64,000 bases of DNA. It comes from a virus. Where the stretch lies: the IMG/VR virus record IMGVR_UViG_3300036985_006248, positions 1 through 64,000 of that record. One strand, written 5' to 3'. Made by a program: the position numbers and the translations under genes. Shown in pieces: positions 7,903-15,713 of this stretch (positions are counted from its first letter, which is position 1; each line of letters starts with the position of its first letter). The notes beneath the pieces were generated by a model that had not been told where the DNA came from, did not search any database, and saw nothing but the letters and a program-made list of their open reading frames with translations.

Positions 7903-8880
7903 TTAGATATCCACCTTTATTTTAAAAGTAAAGTCACGATTTTCTGTTTTCTTTATTGGTTTTGCAAGCTTCGCTATACCGATTAAATTTCTATTTTCAT
8001 CATAAATACCGATTTTAGAAATATAAGTATGCTTTTCTAAGCTACCTGTGTAATTTTCGTATGGATATTTAACAGTATTTTTTATTTCGGTATATGCATA
8101 TTCGCTATATGATATGTTATTTGTGTTTATAGAAGAAGCAGAATGTGTCATTTTTACATATGTCGGATTATTAGAATGATTTAGCTGGCCCTTGTCGGCA
8201 TGAGCAAGCATTGTTATAGTATTTATGTAATTCACACCTTCAAAATTTAAATCAAAGCTGGCCGATACAGTAGAATTAGAGGGCTGGTTTAATCCAGCGC
8301 CCCAGTTAATCCATCGAGCATAATCAGTTGACAAGGTGGGGTTATATATCAAAGTTTCTTGAAAGATATTGTCTAATTTCCAAGAGCCAGTTAATACAGC
8401 GAATCCCTCATTATATAAAACCACTCCTGCAACGCTTCCCAAACCAAGTGCGCCAGTAGTTTGTATTAGTTCGCCATTTTTATTTACATCTTGTAGTTTT
8501 GCTACAAGTGTTCCAGAGACATAATAAGCAAGTTCAACGCTTCCTTTATCGATTGCGGAGCCATAATAAATCGATGGTATGCTTATTAGATTGACTGCTT
8601 GTTCGGCTTTATTTCCTAAAGAAGAACTATAGGCATAGTGTTGGCTGTAATGAAGATAATTATTTAATACGTTCTTTAAAGCGTATATTCTTCTCTTTTC
8701 GGAGATAAATCCGCTTTGTGAATAAAAATACTCGGCAGCTATAGAAGAAGAATACGGGTAAGCGCCAGAAAGCTCCTCGCCGTATTGTGTATAGGCGAAT
8801 TCAGAAGTACCAACTGTTTTAAAAGAATCTAACGAACTACCCTTTGGTAAGAAAGGGTAGTATTTTGTTTTATCTGCCAT
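7903..8880 (-). CDS. Tail/baseplate-type structural protein, paralogue of 13574..14704
   Basis: 325 residues, rich in Ser, Tyr and Asn, no enzyme motifs. The C-terminal 40 residues (ISKIGIYDENRNLIGIAKLA, then KPIKK, then a short beta strand to the stop) parallel those of the 13574..14704 protein (TTIGLYSPDNELLAVAKVSE, then PLKK). Both also have a conserved NPTY segment about 70 residues before the end. I infer a duplicated virion component whose C-terminal beta domain docks to a common partner. Confidence 0.65.
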   Translation of the reverse strand: MADKTKYYPFLPKGSSLDSFKTVGTSEFAYTQYGEELSGAYPYSSSIAAEYFYSQSGFISEKRRIYALKNVLNNYLHYSQHYAYSSSLGNKAEQAVNLISIPSIYYGSAIDKGSVELAYYVSGTLVAKLQDVNKNGELIQTTGALGLGSVAGVVLYNEGFAVLTGSWKLDNIFQETLIYNPTLSTDYARWINWGAGLNQPSNSTVSASFDLNFEGVNYINTITMLAHADKGQLNHSNNPTYVKMTHSASSINTNNISYSEYAYTEIKNTVKYPYENYTGSLEKHTYISKIGIYDENRNLIGIAKLAKPIKKTENRDFTFKIKVDI

Positions 8881-8915
8881 ATACTAATTATGTCATCGGA
8901 TGAAAAAACGTTAAA

Positions 8916-9080
8916 TTATAAAACTGTTGGCTTCACGGCGTGACCACTAGGACCAACAATTGGTGGCAAATACTCTGGGGCTGTTTGATAAAATAAGCCA
9001 GTGGTAGTTAAATTGCTGCTTGGTCTTTGAACGGAATATATTACCGCTTGATTAATGTCTATATTGCTTAAGTCGGCCAT
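8916..9080 (-). CDS. Small structural-operon protein (54 aa)
   Basis: ATG at 9080 preceded by AGGAG at 6-nt spacing, stop TAA at 8916-8918, 54 residues. Starts MADLSNIDINQAVIYSVQRP; the end is VKPTVL. It lies between two structural genes, 16 nt after the 9097..10152 gene, and fills a gap that would otherwise appear non-coding. The strong Shine-Dalgarno sequence is the main support. Function unknown. Confidence 0.7.
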   Translation of the reverse strand: MADLSNIDINQAVIYSVQRPSSNLTTTGLFYQTAPEYLPPIVGPSGHAVKPTVL

Positions 9081-9096
9081 ATAAATCTCCTATTTT

Positions 9097-10152
9097 TTAT
9101 AATATAATTGGGGTACCAATGCATGGAATTATCAAACCCCCAGCAACCGTTCTTATTTGATTTGCTGAATCAGGAATAGATGAGCCGGGAGTAGCAGTTC
9201 CAATTTGATATATATCAGGTAAAGAACCACGTCTGCATACAGTTGGGCTATATTCCATTATTTCACATGGAAAAGAGTTGTATTGTCCACTCAATGAGTC
9301 AATGCTATGATCGACAACAAAACTAGAGTTAACATAAGGCTGCAAGATGCCGCCGCTGCTTTTTTGTGCTCCATTGGGATGTCTTGAAGCACAAAATCCA
9401 TTAGCGTTTATATAAGTGCCCCCGAGGCCAGCTCTTGTATATGTATTTCTTGAACTTAATAAAAATATGTTATAGACATTATCACTAACGTGCTGACCAG
9501 TTGATTTCCAAAGAGAAATCCAGTTAAATATAATTCCTAAACCGGCTCGACTCATTCCAAACCAAAATTCTCCTGTATCGGCACAAGTAAAATGTAAATA
9601 ATTTGTAAGACCAGTATTAGTAGTATCTAGAAATAAATTATATTGTCCACCGTCTCCGGAGGAGTACCCTGTTTGATCCAGTTGCACCGGGGCAGATGTG
9701 TTAGAAGCAGAAGGGCACGCTAAGACCGTTCCGCCGCTAAAGGTGCCAGTTATTGCCGTGCTAACAGTTAAATAACCAGCATTTTGGGACATGTTTATAA
9801 GCAATTCCTGTCCCAAAGAGGTGTTTTCCATTAATACCCAATGATGACTTGTGGAATTACTTCCGCGTGTAAAACTACCGGAAAAAGTTGCACCACCCCA
9901 TCTATCTGTACCAGCTACTCCGGGTGCTGAAATGGCCGAGCCAGTAGATGCATCTGAAGAACCACGAACAATCCATGTAGAATTTGCATGTCTCGTACCT
10001 CCAGTTGAACCAGTTGTATTCTGATTAGTTAAGCAGCTATATAAGCCCCAAGCATAATAAGATTCTTGTATTATTTGGGAAGTATTATTTGTGTCAAACG
10101 GAATGTTGACTCTGCTGTGATAGTTTCTTGTTTGTGCTGGTAATGTTGCCAT
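9097..10152 (-). CDS. Virion structural protein, probable tail fibre/spike head domain
   Basis: 351 residues, MATLPAQTRNYHSRVNIPFD start, rich in Gly, Ser, Thr and Asn, with low Lys and Glu. Many beta-forming segments and Trp/Cys residues suggest an independently folded beta-sandwich head; no collagen or catalytic motif seen. It lies in a run of fibre-like genes. No family recognised. Confidence 0.6.
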   Translation of the reverse strand: MATLPAQTRNYHSRVNIPFDTNNTSQIIQESYYAWGLYSCLTNQNTTGSTGGTRHANSTWIVRGSSDASTGSAISAPGVAGTDRWGGATFSGSFTRGSNSTSHHWVLMENTSLGQELLINMSQNAGYLTVSTAITGTFSGGTVLACPSASNTSAPVQLDQTGYSSGDGGQYNLFLDTTNTGLTNYLHFTCADTGEFWFGMSRAGLGIIFNWISLWKSTGQHVSDNVYNIFLLSSRNTYTRAGLGGTYINANGFCASRHPNGAQKSSGGILQPYVNSSFVVDHSIDSLSGQYNSFPCEIMEYSPTVCRRGSLPDIYQIGTATPGSSIPDSANQIRTVAGGLIIPCIGTPIIL

Positions 10153-10177
10153 TGAATTTTATCTCCTAATTTTAATA

Positions 10178-10882
10178 TTAAAACGGGTATGTTAGTGCTG
10201 CTCCACCGGCATACAATTCTTCTATCTCGGTTGTCGTTAATATCCGCGACCAGATTCCCACTTCGTCAATAGCACCGTCAAATCCAGAATAATTATCGTC
10301 TCGGTGACCGATTATTAAATCAGCAGTGGGAACGGAGAACGGGATGGGTCCAGAATGAGACGTAACCACAATTCCATTCCTATATCCGGTACAGAGCCCA
10401 GCGGTAGTACGAGTAAATACGCAGTGTACCCACGTATCACTTATTCCATCTATAGAAACAAGATATGAAGTATCGTAGCGACCATATAAAGTAAGACTTG
10501 TAGCATTTTGCAACACCGCATAGTTAATATTATCGCCCCCAGCACCAAGCATTTGAGAAATGGCTGGGCAATATCCGGCGCTCCCAAGTGCTCTATAACG
10601 ATACCAAAATGAAAGGGTCAAATCACCTACTAAATCAAGAGCCGGTGCGCGGATTTGATTGAGAGTGTTACCGCCAAATTCTGCTGCCTGACCCAAGATG
10701 CCGGTGCGCCAACCACCTACTCCAGCACTCAACGATACAGTAGTCGCATTGGCACCAACGACCTCCTCAATCCCGTTTCCATCTAGTTTATAATAACGAG
10801 CTAAATCATTAATTAAGGTGGATGGTATTGATGGTGTTGGATAGTTGACTTTCGATAACAATAAACCAGCGCCTATTATCAT
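10178..10882 (-). CDS. LamG / concanavalin A-like lectin domain protein
   Basis: 234 residues, essentially one LamG-like jelly roll. It begins near LARYYKLDGNGIEE and includes a typical LTLSFWYRYRAL strand, a DTWVHCVFTR strand, a YRNGIVV segment and the closing GAIDEVGIWSRILTTTEIEELY. This order (FDGAIDEVGIWxRxL near the C-terminus) is characteristic of the superfamily, which binds sugars or other ligands. On a phage this points to host-surface recognition or virion decoration. Confidence 0.8.
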   Translation of the reverse strand: MIIGAGLLLSKVNYPTPSIPSTLINDLARYYKLDGNGIEEVVGANATTVSLSAGVGGWRTGILGQAAEFGGNTLNQIRAPALDLVGDLTLSFWYRYRALGSAGYCPAISQMLGAGGDNINYAVLQNATSLTLYGRYDTSYLVSIDGISDTWVHCVFTRTTAGLCTGYRNGIVVTSHSGPIPFSVPTADLIIGHRDDNYSGFDGAIDEVGIWSRILTTTEIEELYAGGAALTYPF

Positions 10883-10883
10883 A

Positions 10884-12584
10884 TTATGTTATGTTACCCA
10901 ATAAATTGCAAATTGCGAACGATCCACTGGCTACATAATATGCCAATGCATCGATAGCTCCGTTTGTAGCTGTCAGACTTTTAACTGAACCGCTGGGGAA
11001 TTTCCAGAACGTATCATACGTTAAAGAGTAGTTTGAACCAGTTGGCTGAATAATTGTTATTATTCCTGATTGACCATTTGATGCGCTTGTAGGATTTTTT
11101 AACAATGTAGTTTCTGTAATATTGAATATAAAATTATTTGATAAACTCAAATCAACCGAGGCGGTGTTACTTACAGAGGCAAGAGTAGAGATATAGCCTA
11201 TTTGTGGTTTATTCCATATATTAGGTTGTAGGGTGTTAATTGTTCCAGAAGAGATAAGAGATCCAGAAATAACTGGATTAACGATTAGCATAGAAGATGA
11301 AACGCTACCAATAGTTATATTTCTTGTCCCGCTAGTTCCTATATTGATTGCACTTGAATGACCAGTACCACCAACATAAATTGTTCCAGAAACATTATCA
11401 GCCTCAAGAGCAACAAACTTATTTGCTGAATCTGCTTCGAAATAGTATGGATAGCTGCCACTTGCTCCTGCTTGTACAAGGGCATAGGTATTTGCTTGGG
11501 CGATGAACTGTGAGACACCTGAATCGTTTGAAACATCAATTAAAGCTTGTGTTCCACCTGCTCTGCTGCCTGTAACAATTATGTCAAGTCTTTCATCGGT
11601 TACAGTTATATTTGAACGAGCAGTGGAACTAAGCGACAACAAAGAACCAGAAGAGATTAAAGAGCCAGTGATAGCTGTTATTGTTTCGGGAATGGTTGTA
11701 TACGTGGGAGTATATGTGTTACCCTTCCATACAATATCAAAGCCCGAATCTACGATGTCTGCGCCACTATAAAAAACAAAAACGAGATTATCGTAAGCAT
11801 AAGACGCCGTGGTGCCCGTGGCAGCGGTTCCGGTATATGTATCTCTTAAAGTAAACCCCGGAGTTGTTATTTCGCCGCTGAGTGTAGTAATAACGCCTGT
11901 CAATGAACTTGTGATATCTGCGGTATAGGCTCTTAAAAAGTCAACATTATATTCTAAACTAATCTCATTTATATTTAACTCATAAGAAGTATCGGTTCCA
12001 TTATGTAGTATAAAGATATTTTCCAGATCGTTATAATAATTTCCAGTAGGACCGCCAAGATCATATAGTTTTCCATAATTTAATATAGAACTGGAGGTGA
12101 GCGCGCTGCCCATGTTGAAGAAGCTCGCGGGCGCATCAATAATTGCCTCTGATGGTATTCCCATGGACACATTTAAAGTTCGAACATTTATAGTACCCGA
12201 ACTCTCAAGGTTTATAGCACCTAGATGGCTGGCTCTCACATTAACGTCATGATAAGTCCCCGTTGTTTGGCCTATAGATATATCCTCTGCTGTATTGGTA
12301 CCTATCTCGACGGACCACCCCAAGGGAGAATCTATTTGGACACCTTCATCGCCTTCTAGTGTAAGGACGATAGCACTTACCGTTAATTCGCTACGTACAT
12401 CGAAGTACGAGGGTCTATTTGCCTCAAGAACAATACCAGCGGTATCCTCTCCGGAGGGTCGGTTTATAAAAAACCCTCGGTTATGAACTAGTTCTATAGT
12501 GTTGCCGTCGAACGCATCATATGCTGTTTGAAGTGTGACTATAGAGCTTGTGGTTGGTACAGGCAGTGGATAAATAATTGACAT
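10884..12584 (-). CDS. Long beta-rich tail fibre/adhesin-like protein
   Basis: 566 residues rich in Ser, Thr, Ile, Gly and Asn. N-terminal part contains a beta-helix-like series of short strands (GINLES, GTINVRTLNV). The central part has repeated SGSLISSGS/SSG segments, and the C-terminal part (NKPQIGYISTLASVSNTASV and on) resembles the terminal domain of phage structural proteins. No catalytic motif. Sits 1 nt from the LamG gene downstream, so translation is probably coupled. Confidence 0.65.
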   Translation of the reverse strand: MSIIYPLPVPTTSSIVTLQTAYDAFDGNTIELVHNRGFFINRPSGEDTAGIVLEANRPSYFDVRSELTVSAIVLTLEGDEGVQIDSPLGWSVEIGTNTAEDISIGQTTGTYHDVNVRASHLGAINLESSGTINVRTLNVSMGIPSEAIIDAPASFFNMGSALTSSSILNYGKLYDLGGPTGNYYNDLENIFILHNGTDTSYELNINEISLEYNVDFLRAYTADITSSLTGVITTLSGEITTPGFTLRDTYTGTAATGTTASYAYDNLVFVFYSGADIVDSGFDIVWKGNTYTPTYTTIPETITAITGSLISSGSLLSLSSTARSNITVTDERLDIIVTGSRAGGTQALIDVSNDSGVSQFIAQANTYALVQAGASGSYPYYFEADSANKFVALEADNVSGTIYVGGTGHSSAINIGTSGTRNITIGSVSSSMLIVNPVISGSLISSGTINTLQPNIWNKPQIGYISTLASVSNTASVDLSLSNNFIFNITETTLLKNPTSASNGQSGIITIIQPTGSNYSLTYDTFWKFPSGSVKSLTATNGAIDALAYYVASGSFAICNLLGNIT

Positions 12585-12594
12585 TTTTTAGTTC

Positions 12595-13203
12595 CTAGCT
12601 TACTGCCGTGGCATAAACACCTGAAGATGAAGACCCGCTGACAAAATATCCACCATGATAGACGCCAACGGTTGTAGCGTCTGCAACATAAGTTCCCGAA
12701 GGATATAATATTAAAGAATAAGAAGTAGGTACTGAAGCAGTGTTTAAAAGGCTGAAGCCGTAAGTAGCACCACCTGCTGATGATAAACATATATATAATT
12801 GATGTGGTCCGGGGTTACTTACTAATAATCCTTTTCTTGTTGTACTATTAGCCGCTAAAGAGAATGTACCGCTGGCGGAACCGGTCCAGCTAAAAGAAGT
12901 TATTGGTAAAACTGTTGCAGTTGTAACTGCGGCATCGATTACAGTAATAGTTGAGGCTGTGTTGACTGTGATGGTGCCAGTGACATAAACCGGGTTGGCT
13001 AGAGAAGAAGTGACTGATAAAGAAGTGTTCCCCACTGTCACTGTTGAACTGGCTGTGTTGACTGTGACAGTACCAGTGACATAAACCGGGTTGGCTAGAG
13101 AAGAAGATATTTGATGAACTGGTATATAACCATAGCTGCTACTTTCAACGGCTAGCGATTGTGTACTACCGGCACCATCTTTAATGATTAAACTTTGTGT
13201 CAT
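12595..13203 (-). CDS. Structural protein with internal repeat
   Basis: 202 residues. Two near-identical segments (SSLANPVYVTGT-V/I-TVNTAS) occur at about residues 34-51 and 67-82 and reflect the 54-bp DNA repeat in 12957..13106. The pattern NPVYVTGTVTV is common in beta-structured phage virion proteins. The C-terminal 100 residues resemble a small jelly-roll (LVSNPGPHQLYICLS). Likely a decoration or fibre-tip protein. Confidence 0.65.
   Translation of the reverse strand: MTQSLIIKDGAGSTQSLAVESSSYGYIPVHQISSSLANPVYVTGTVTVNTASSTVTVGNTSLSVTSSLANPVYVTGTITVNTASTITVIDAAVTTATVLPITSFSWTGSASGTFSLAANSTTRKGLLVSNPGPHQLYICLSSAGGATYGFSLLNTASVPTSYSLILYPSGTYVADATTVGVYHGGYFVSGSSSSGVYATAVS
12957..13106 (-). 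repeat. 54-bp direct repeat, two copies in coding sequence
   Basis: Copies at 12957..13010 and 13053..13106 differ at 3 of 54 bases, with 42 bp between them. In-frame, they duplicate the NPVYVTGT unit. The near identity points to recent duplication or gene conversion. Confidence 0.85.
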
Positions 13204-13215
13204 TTAATTAATTCC

Positions 13216-13443
13216 TTATATCACGCCAATATAGAATGAGTTATCTGGGCAAGAGAAGTCTAACTGTATATCGCATACTGATGAACCTGCCACTGGTGGT
13301 GAGGTTTGTAAGTTATTTAAGACAGCTTCTCCAACTCCAGCATTAACAACTGCCTTGCCGCCCCATATCTTGATTTCAAAGCGAGGCTTGGCTTTTATTG
13401 TGTTATAAAGTAAGTCACTGTTTTGAAATTTCTTGTATGACAT
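13216..13443 (-). CDS. Small hypothetical protein in structural operon
   Basis: 75 residues, MSYKKFQNSDLLYNTIKAKP start; the central KIWGGKAVVNAGVGEAVLNN segment and the PDNSFYIGVI end suggest a compact beta protein. 12 nt upstream of the repeat-containing structural gene. No family recognised. Confidence 0.6.
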   Translation of the reverse strand: MSYKKFQNSDLLYNTIKAKPRFEIKIWGGKAVVNAGVGEAVLNNLQTSPPVAGSSVCDIQLDFSCPDNSFYIGVI

Positions 13444-13466
13444 TATCCCAGATAATTAGTCAGCGA

Positions 13467-13619
13467 TTATATAAAACATGCTGTTTTTTTTAAATCTTCT
13501 ATCCCGTCTTCGCACCATACATCAAAGAAAACGTCTTGAGTGTTAAGAAGGAATTTTATTCTCTTTAAAGAATTTAGTAGTCCAACCGCACGCGCAATAT
13601 CATCTCTTGGGTAGGATCT
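13467..13619 (-). other. Protein-like open frame without a start codon; possible gene remnant
   Basis: In the frame overlapping the 3' end of the 13574..14704 gene there is an open stretch ending in TAA at 13467 with protein-like composition (DDIARAVGLLNSLKRIKFLL, later DVFFDVWCEDGIEDLKK). It has no ATG, GTG or TTG after the upstream stop. It could be a decayed gene end or start from a rare codon. The gap 13444..13573 holds nothing else I can support. Confidence 0.3.
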
Positions 13620-14704
13620 TTCTTAAGAGGTTCCGACACCTTTGCTACCGCAAGTAATTCATTGTCGGGTGAATAAAGACCAATTGTTGTGAGGTAAGAA
13701 ACAGGTGCATCACTTAATTTGCTCTTAACTCTTATCTTGCTGTTTTGTAGATAAGTTGGATTTGAGCTATAATTAAATTCGTTGTGATTGATACGGCAGA
13801 AGTGTATTGATGAATTCAGTTCAGTGGTATTATTGAACGTAATGTTTTGTATTCTATTGCGAAGCGCGGCACCTGCATCGTTCATAGAACCGCTTTCAAG
13901 AAGTGTTTCAACATTTGCATATACCGAACCTGTACCGCGCATATCAACAAAATAACCGTTCTTGATTTGTCCATAAGTGCTAGCAGACATAGAAGAAGAA
14001 GGACTGTTTGAGCTAGACTGTGCAAAGATTGCCGTAGAAAGAGCTACAACGCCTGCCTGATAAAAGACGAAGCCAACTGACTGTGAAGGGGCAGTTGTCC
14101 AACCAGCAGAAGCACTAGAGAAGCTTGTAGCGTACAGGATGCCATATTCACCGGACGGTGAGTTAATCTTATAATTTGACGTTCCAGATATATCGCTAAC
14201 AAGGCATGTCGCAGCAAAAGGCGAAACGCTAGATGAATTAATCCCCAAAGTCATTTGGAAAGAGCCACGCTTTATTTCATCTTTTGTTAGCAAACGAGAA
14301 AAATTCAAGAAGAACATAGATTGGCTTTTGTCACCAGCAGTTGCCGGATCGCCGTCTCTATCAAATTGTTGGACGGAACCAGTTGTATCATAACCAACCA
14401 ATACTTGTGCCATTTGATTATAGATATTTATCTTCTTTTTGCAAAATGGGTCTATTGTTAAACTGCTGCTACCGGGAGAATTAGCGGCTTGACCAACTGT
14501 CATATCAAACAGTTGATTGGCAGAAGAACTTAAATATGGATAATCATATACGCTTTGGAACATACCGTGCGTATAAGACTTGACGCTAGAAGTTCCATAG
14601 ACAGAACTAGAAACTATTGTGCCTGTTACTGGGATATTTTCATGCAATAGCGTTCTTGTAGAAACTATATCGTCATCTAAAAACGTTTTAAAAGTTGTAG
14701 CCAT
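13574..14704 (-). CDS. Tail/baseplate-type structural protein, paralogue of 7903..8880
   Basis: 376 residues, ATG at 14704 preceded by AAAGGAAG. Ser-rich, with beta segments and an NPTYLQNSKIRVKSKL stretch before the terminal domain (TTIGLYSPDNELLAVAKVSE, PLKK). The C-terminal domain corresponds to that of the 7903..8880 protein. Cysteine use and lack of catalytic motifs fit a virion component. Specific role unknown. Confidence 0.65.
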   Translation of the reverse strand: MATTFKTFLDDDIVSTRTLLHENIPVTGTIVSSSVYGTSSVKSYTHGMFQSVYDYPYLSSSANQLFDMTVGQAANSPGSSSLTIDPFCKKKINIYNQMAQVLVGYDTTGSVQQFDRDGDPATAGDKSQSMFFLNFSRLLTKDEIKRGSFQMTLGINSSSVSPFAATCLVSDISGTSNYKINSPSGEYGILYATSFSSASAGWTTAPSQSVGFVFYQAGVVALSTAIFAQSSSNSPSSSMSASTYGQIKNGYFVDMRGTGSVYANVETLLESGSMNDAGAALRNRIQNITFNNTTELNSSIHFCRINHNEFNYSSNPTYLQNSKIRVKSKLSDAPVSYLTTIGLYSPDNELLAVAKVSEPLKKDPTQEMILRVRLDY

Positions 14705-14720
14705 TTAATTCTTCCTTTTA

Positions 14721-15653
14721 TTATGGAGTTATTTTCTTAACAACCATTAGTGGTATGTCGAGTGTATTGCCAGTTGTAACACCGACAACTCTTACGTTTG
14801 TTAATATGCCGCTAGCATAAACAATTTCTGGGATGAAACCGCTGGTGATGTTTTTTCCTAATTGGGTAAACAAATAATCGCTTGTTGATACTTCATTTTG
14901 TGATATAAGTTTAAACTGTAGAAAGGTGCCTCTTGGGCCAGCGATTACGTGTCCCGTTTCATTTGGATCATTTGATAAGTCATCAACAAAAAGACCATCA
15001 ACCCCTCTAGAAAAATAATAAGTAGCTATATTATCATCATCTATATAAGATGGAGTTGCGGCTGCACCGTTAATATCAGCCAAAGCAGCAAAGCGATTAT
15101 CAATTTCAACCAAATATTGTGTCTCAACTAGGTCTGCATCTAAAGGACCGACTGGAATTTCCGTTGTATCCAATCCTTGGTTTATTCTTATATACTTACC
15201 ATTAATGGTTGAACGGCCAAAAAGCACGCCAGTAACAAGTTCTTGCTCCTCGTACTTCGCGACGCGAAAATACGTTTCTGTATCTGTATCAACTGCTAAA
15301 ACATATCCGCTATTAACCAAAGTTGTTGCTTTAGTAGTTGCGGAAGCAGAAGTATCAATCTTTACTACTGGCAAATAAAGCAAGTTGTTCTTTGCTATTG
15401 ACATTAGCTTGCTCTTTAGGCTTGAGCCATTGTTACTAAAGGCTTCAAGAACCGGTGTTTGCAAAATCTCTAAATCATAGTATGCAGAACCGCTTGCATT
15501 GCTATAATTATAAAGAGAATAATCGATTTCGTCATCACCAAGAGCGAATTTTGCTACTCTGAATGATCCGTCACCTTTAGATAGGCGCATGCGACCAGTA
15601 TCTGTGAGTACGGCATCCAATATTATGTCCCCGGAATTGTCTAAGAAAGCCAT
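14721..15653 (-). CDS. Virion structural protein with N-terminal GR-x-x-L/GDG domain
   Basis: 310 residues. The N-terminus ILDAVLTDTGRMRLSKGDGS followed by FALGDDEIDY matches in pattern the N-terminus of the 20681..21628 protein (ILKVELTTYGRYLISRGKFK, then AFFDDDIIYD). This appears to be a shared small assembly domain used by several large-phage tail proteins. The rest is beta-rich without catalytic motifs. Located in the tail block. Confidence 0.65.
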   Translation of the reverse strand: MAFLDNSGDIILDAVLTDTGRMRLSKGDGSFRVAKFALGDDEIDYSLYNYSNASGSAYYDLEILQTPVLEAFSNNGSSLKSKLMSIAKNNLLYLPVVKIDTSASATTKATTLVNSGYVLAVDTDTETYFRVAKYEEQELVTGVLFGRSTINGKYIRINQGLDTTEIPVGPLDADLVETQYLVEIDNRFAALADINGAAATPSYIDDDNIATYYFSRGVDGLFVDDLSNDPNETGHVIAGPRGTFLQFKLISQNEVSTSDYLFTQLGKNITSGFIPEIVYASGILTNVRVVGVTTGNTLDIPLMVVKKITP

Positions 15654-15713
15654 GTTTGTTGTCCTTTTTGATACTTTTCTATAATTAGTACCAACTTTTT
15701 AATTATCTTGTGT

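Noticed and set aside
11339-12790. Minus-strand ORFs 11339..11539 and 12539..12790
   Set aside because: Out of frame with strong structural genes and low-complexity composition of shadow frames.
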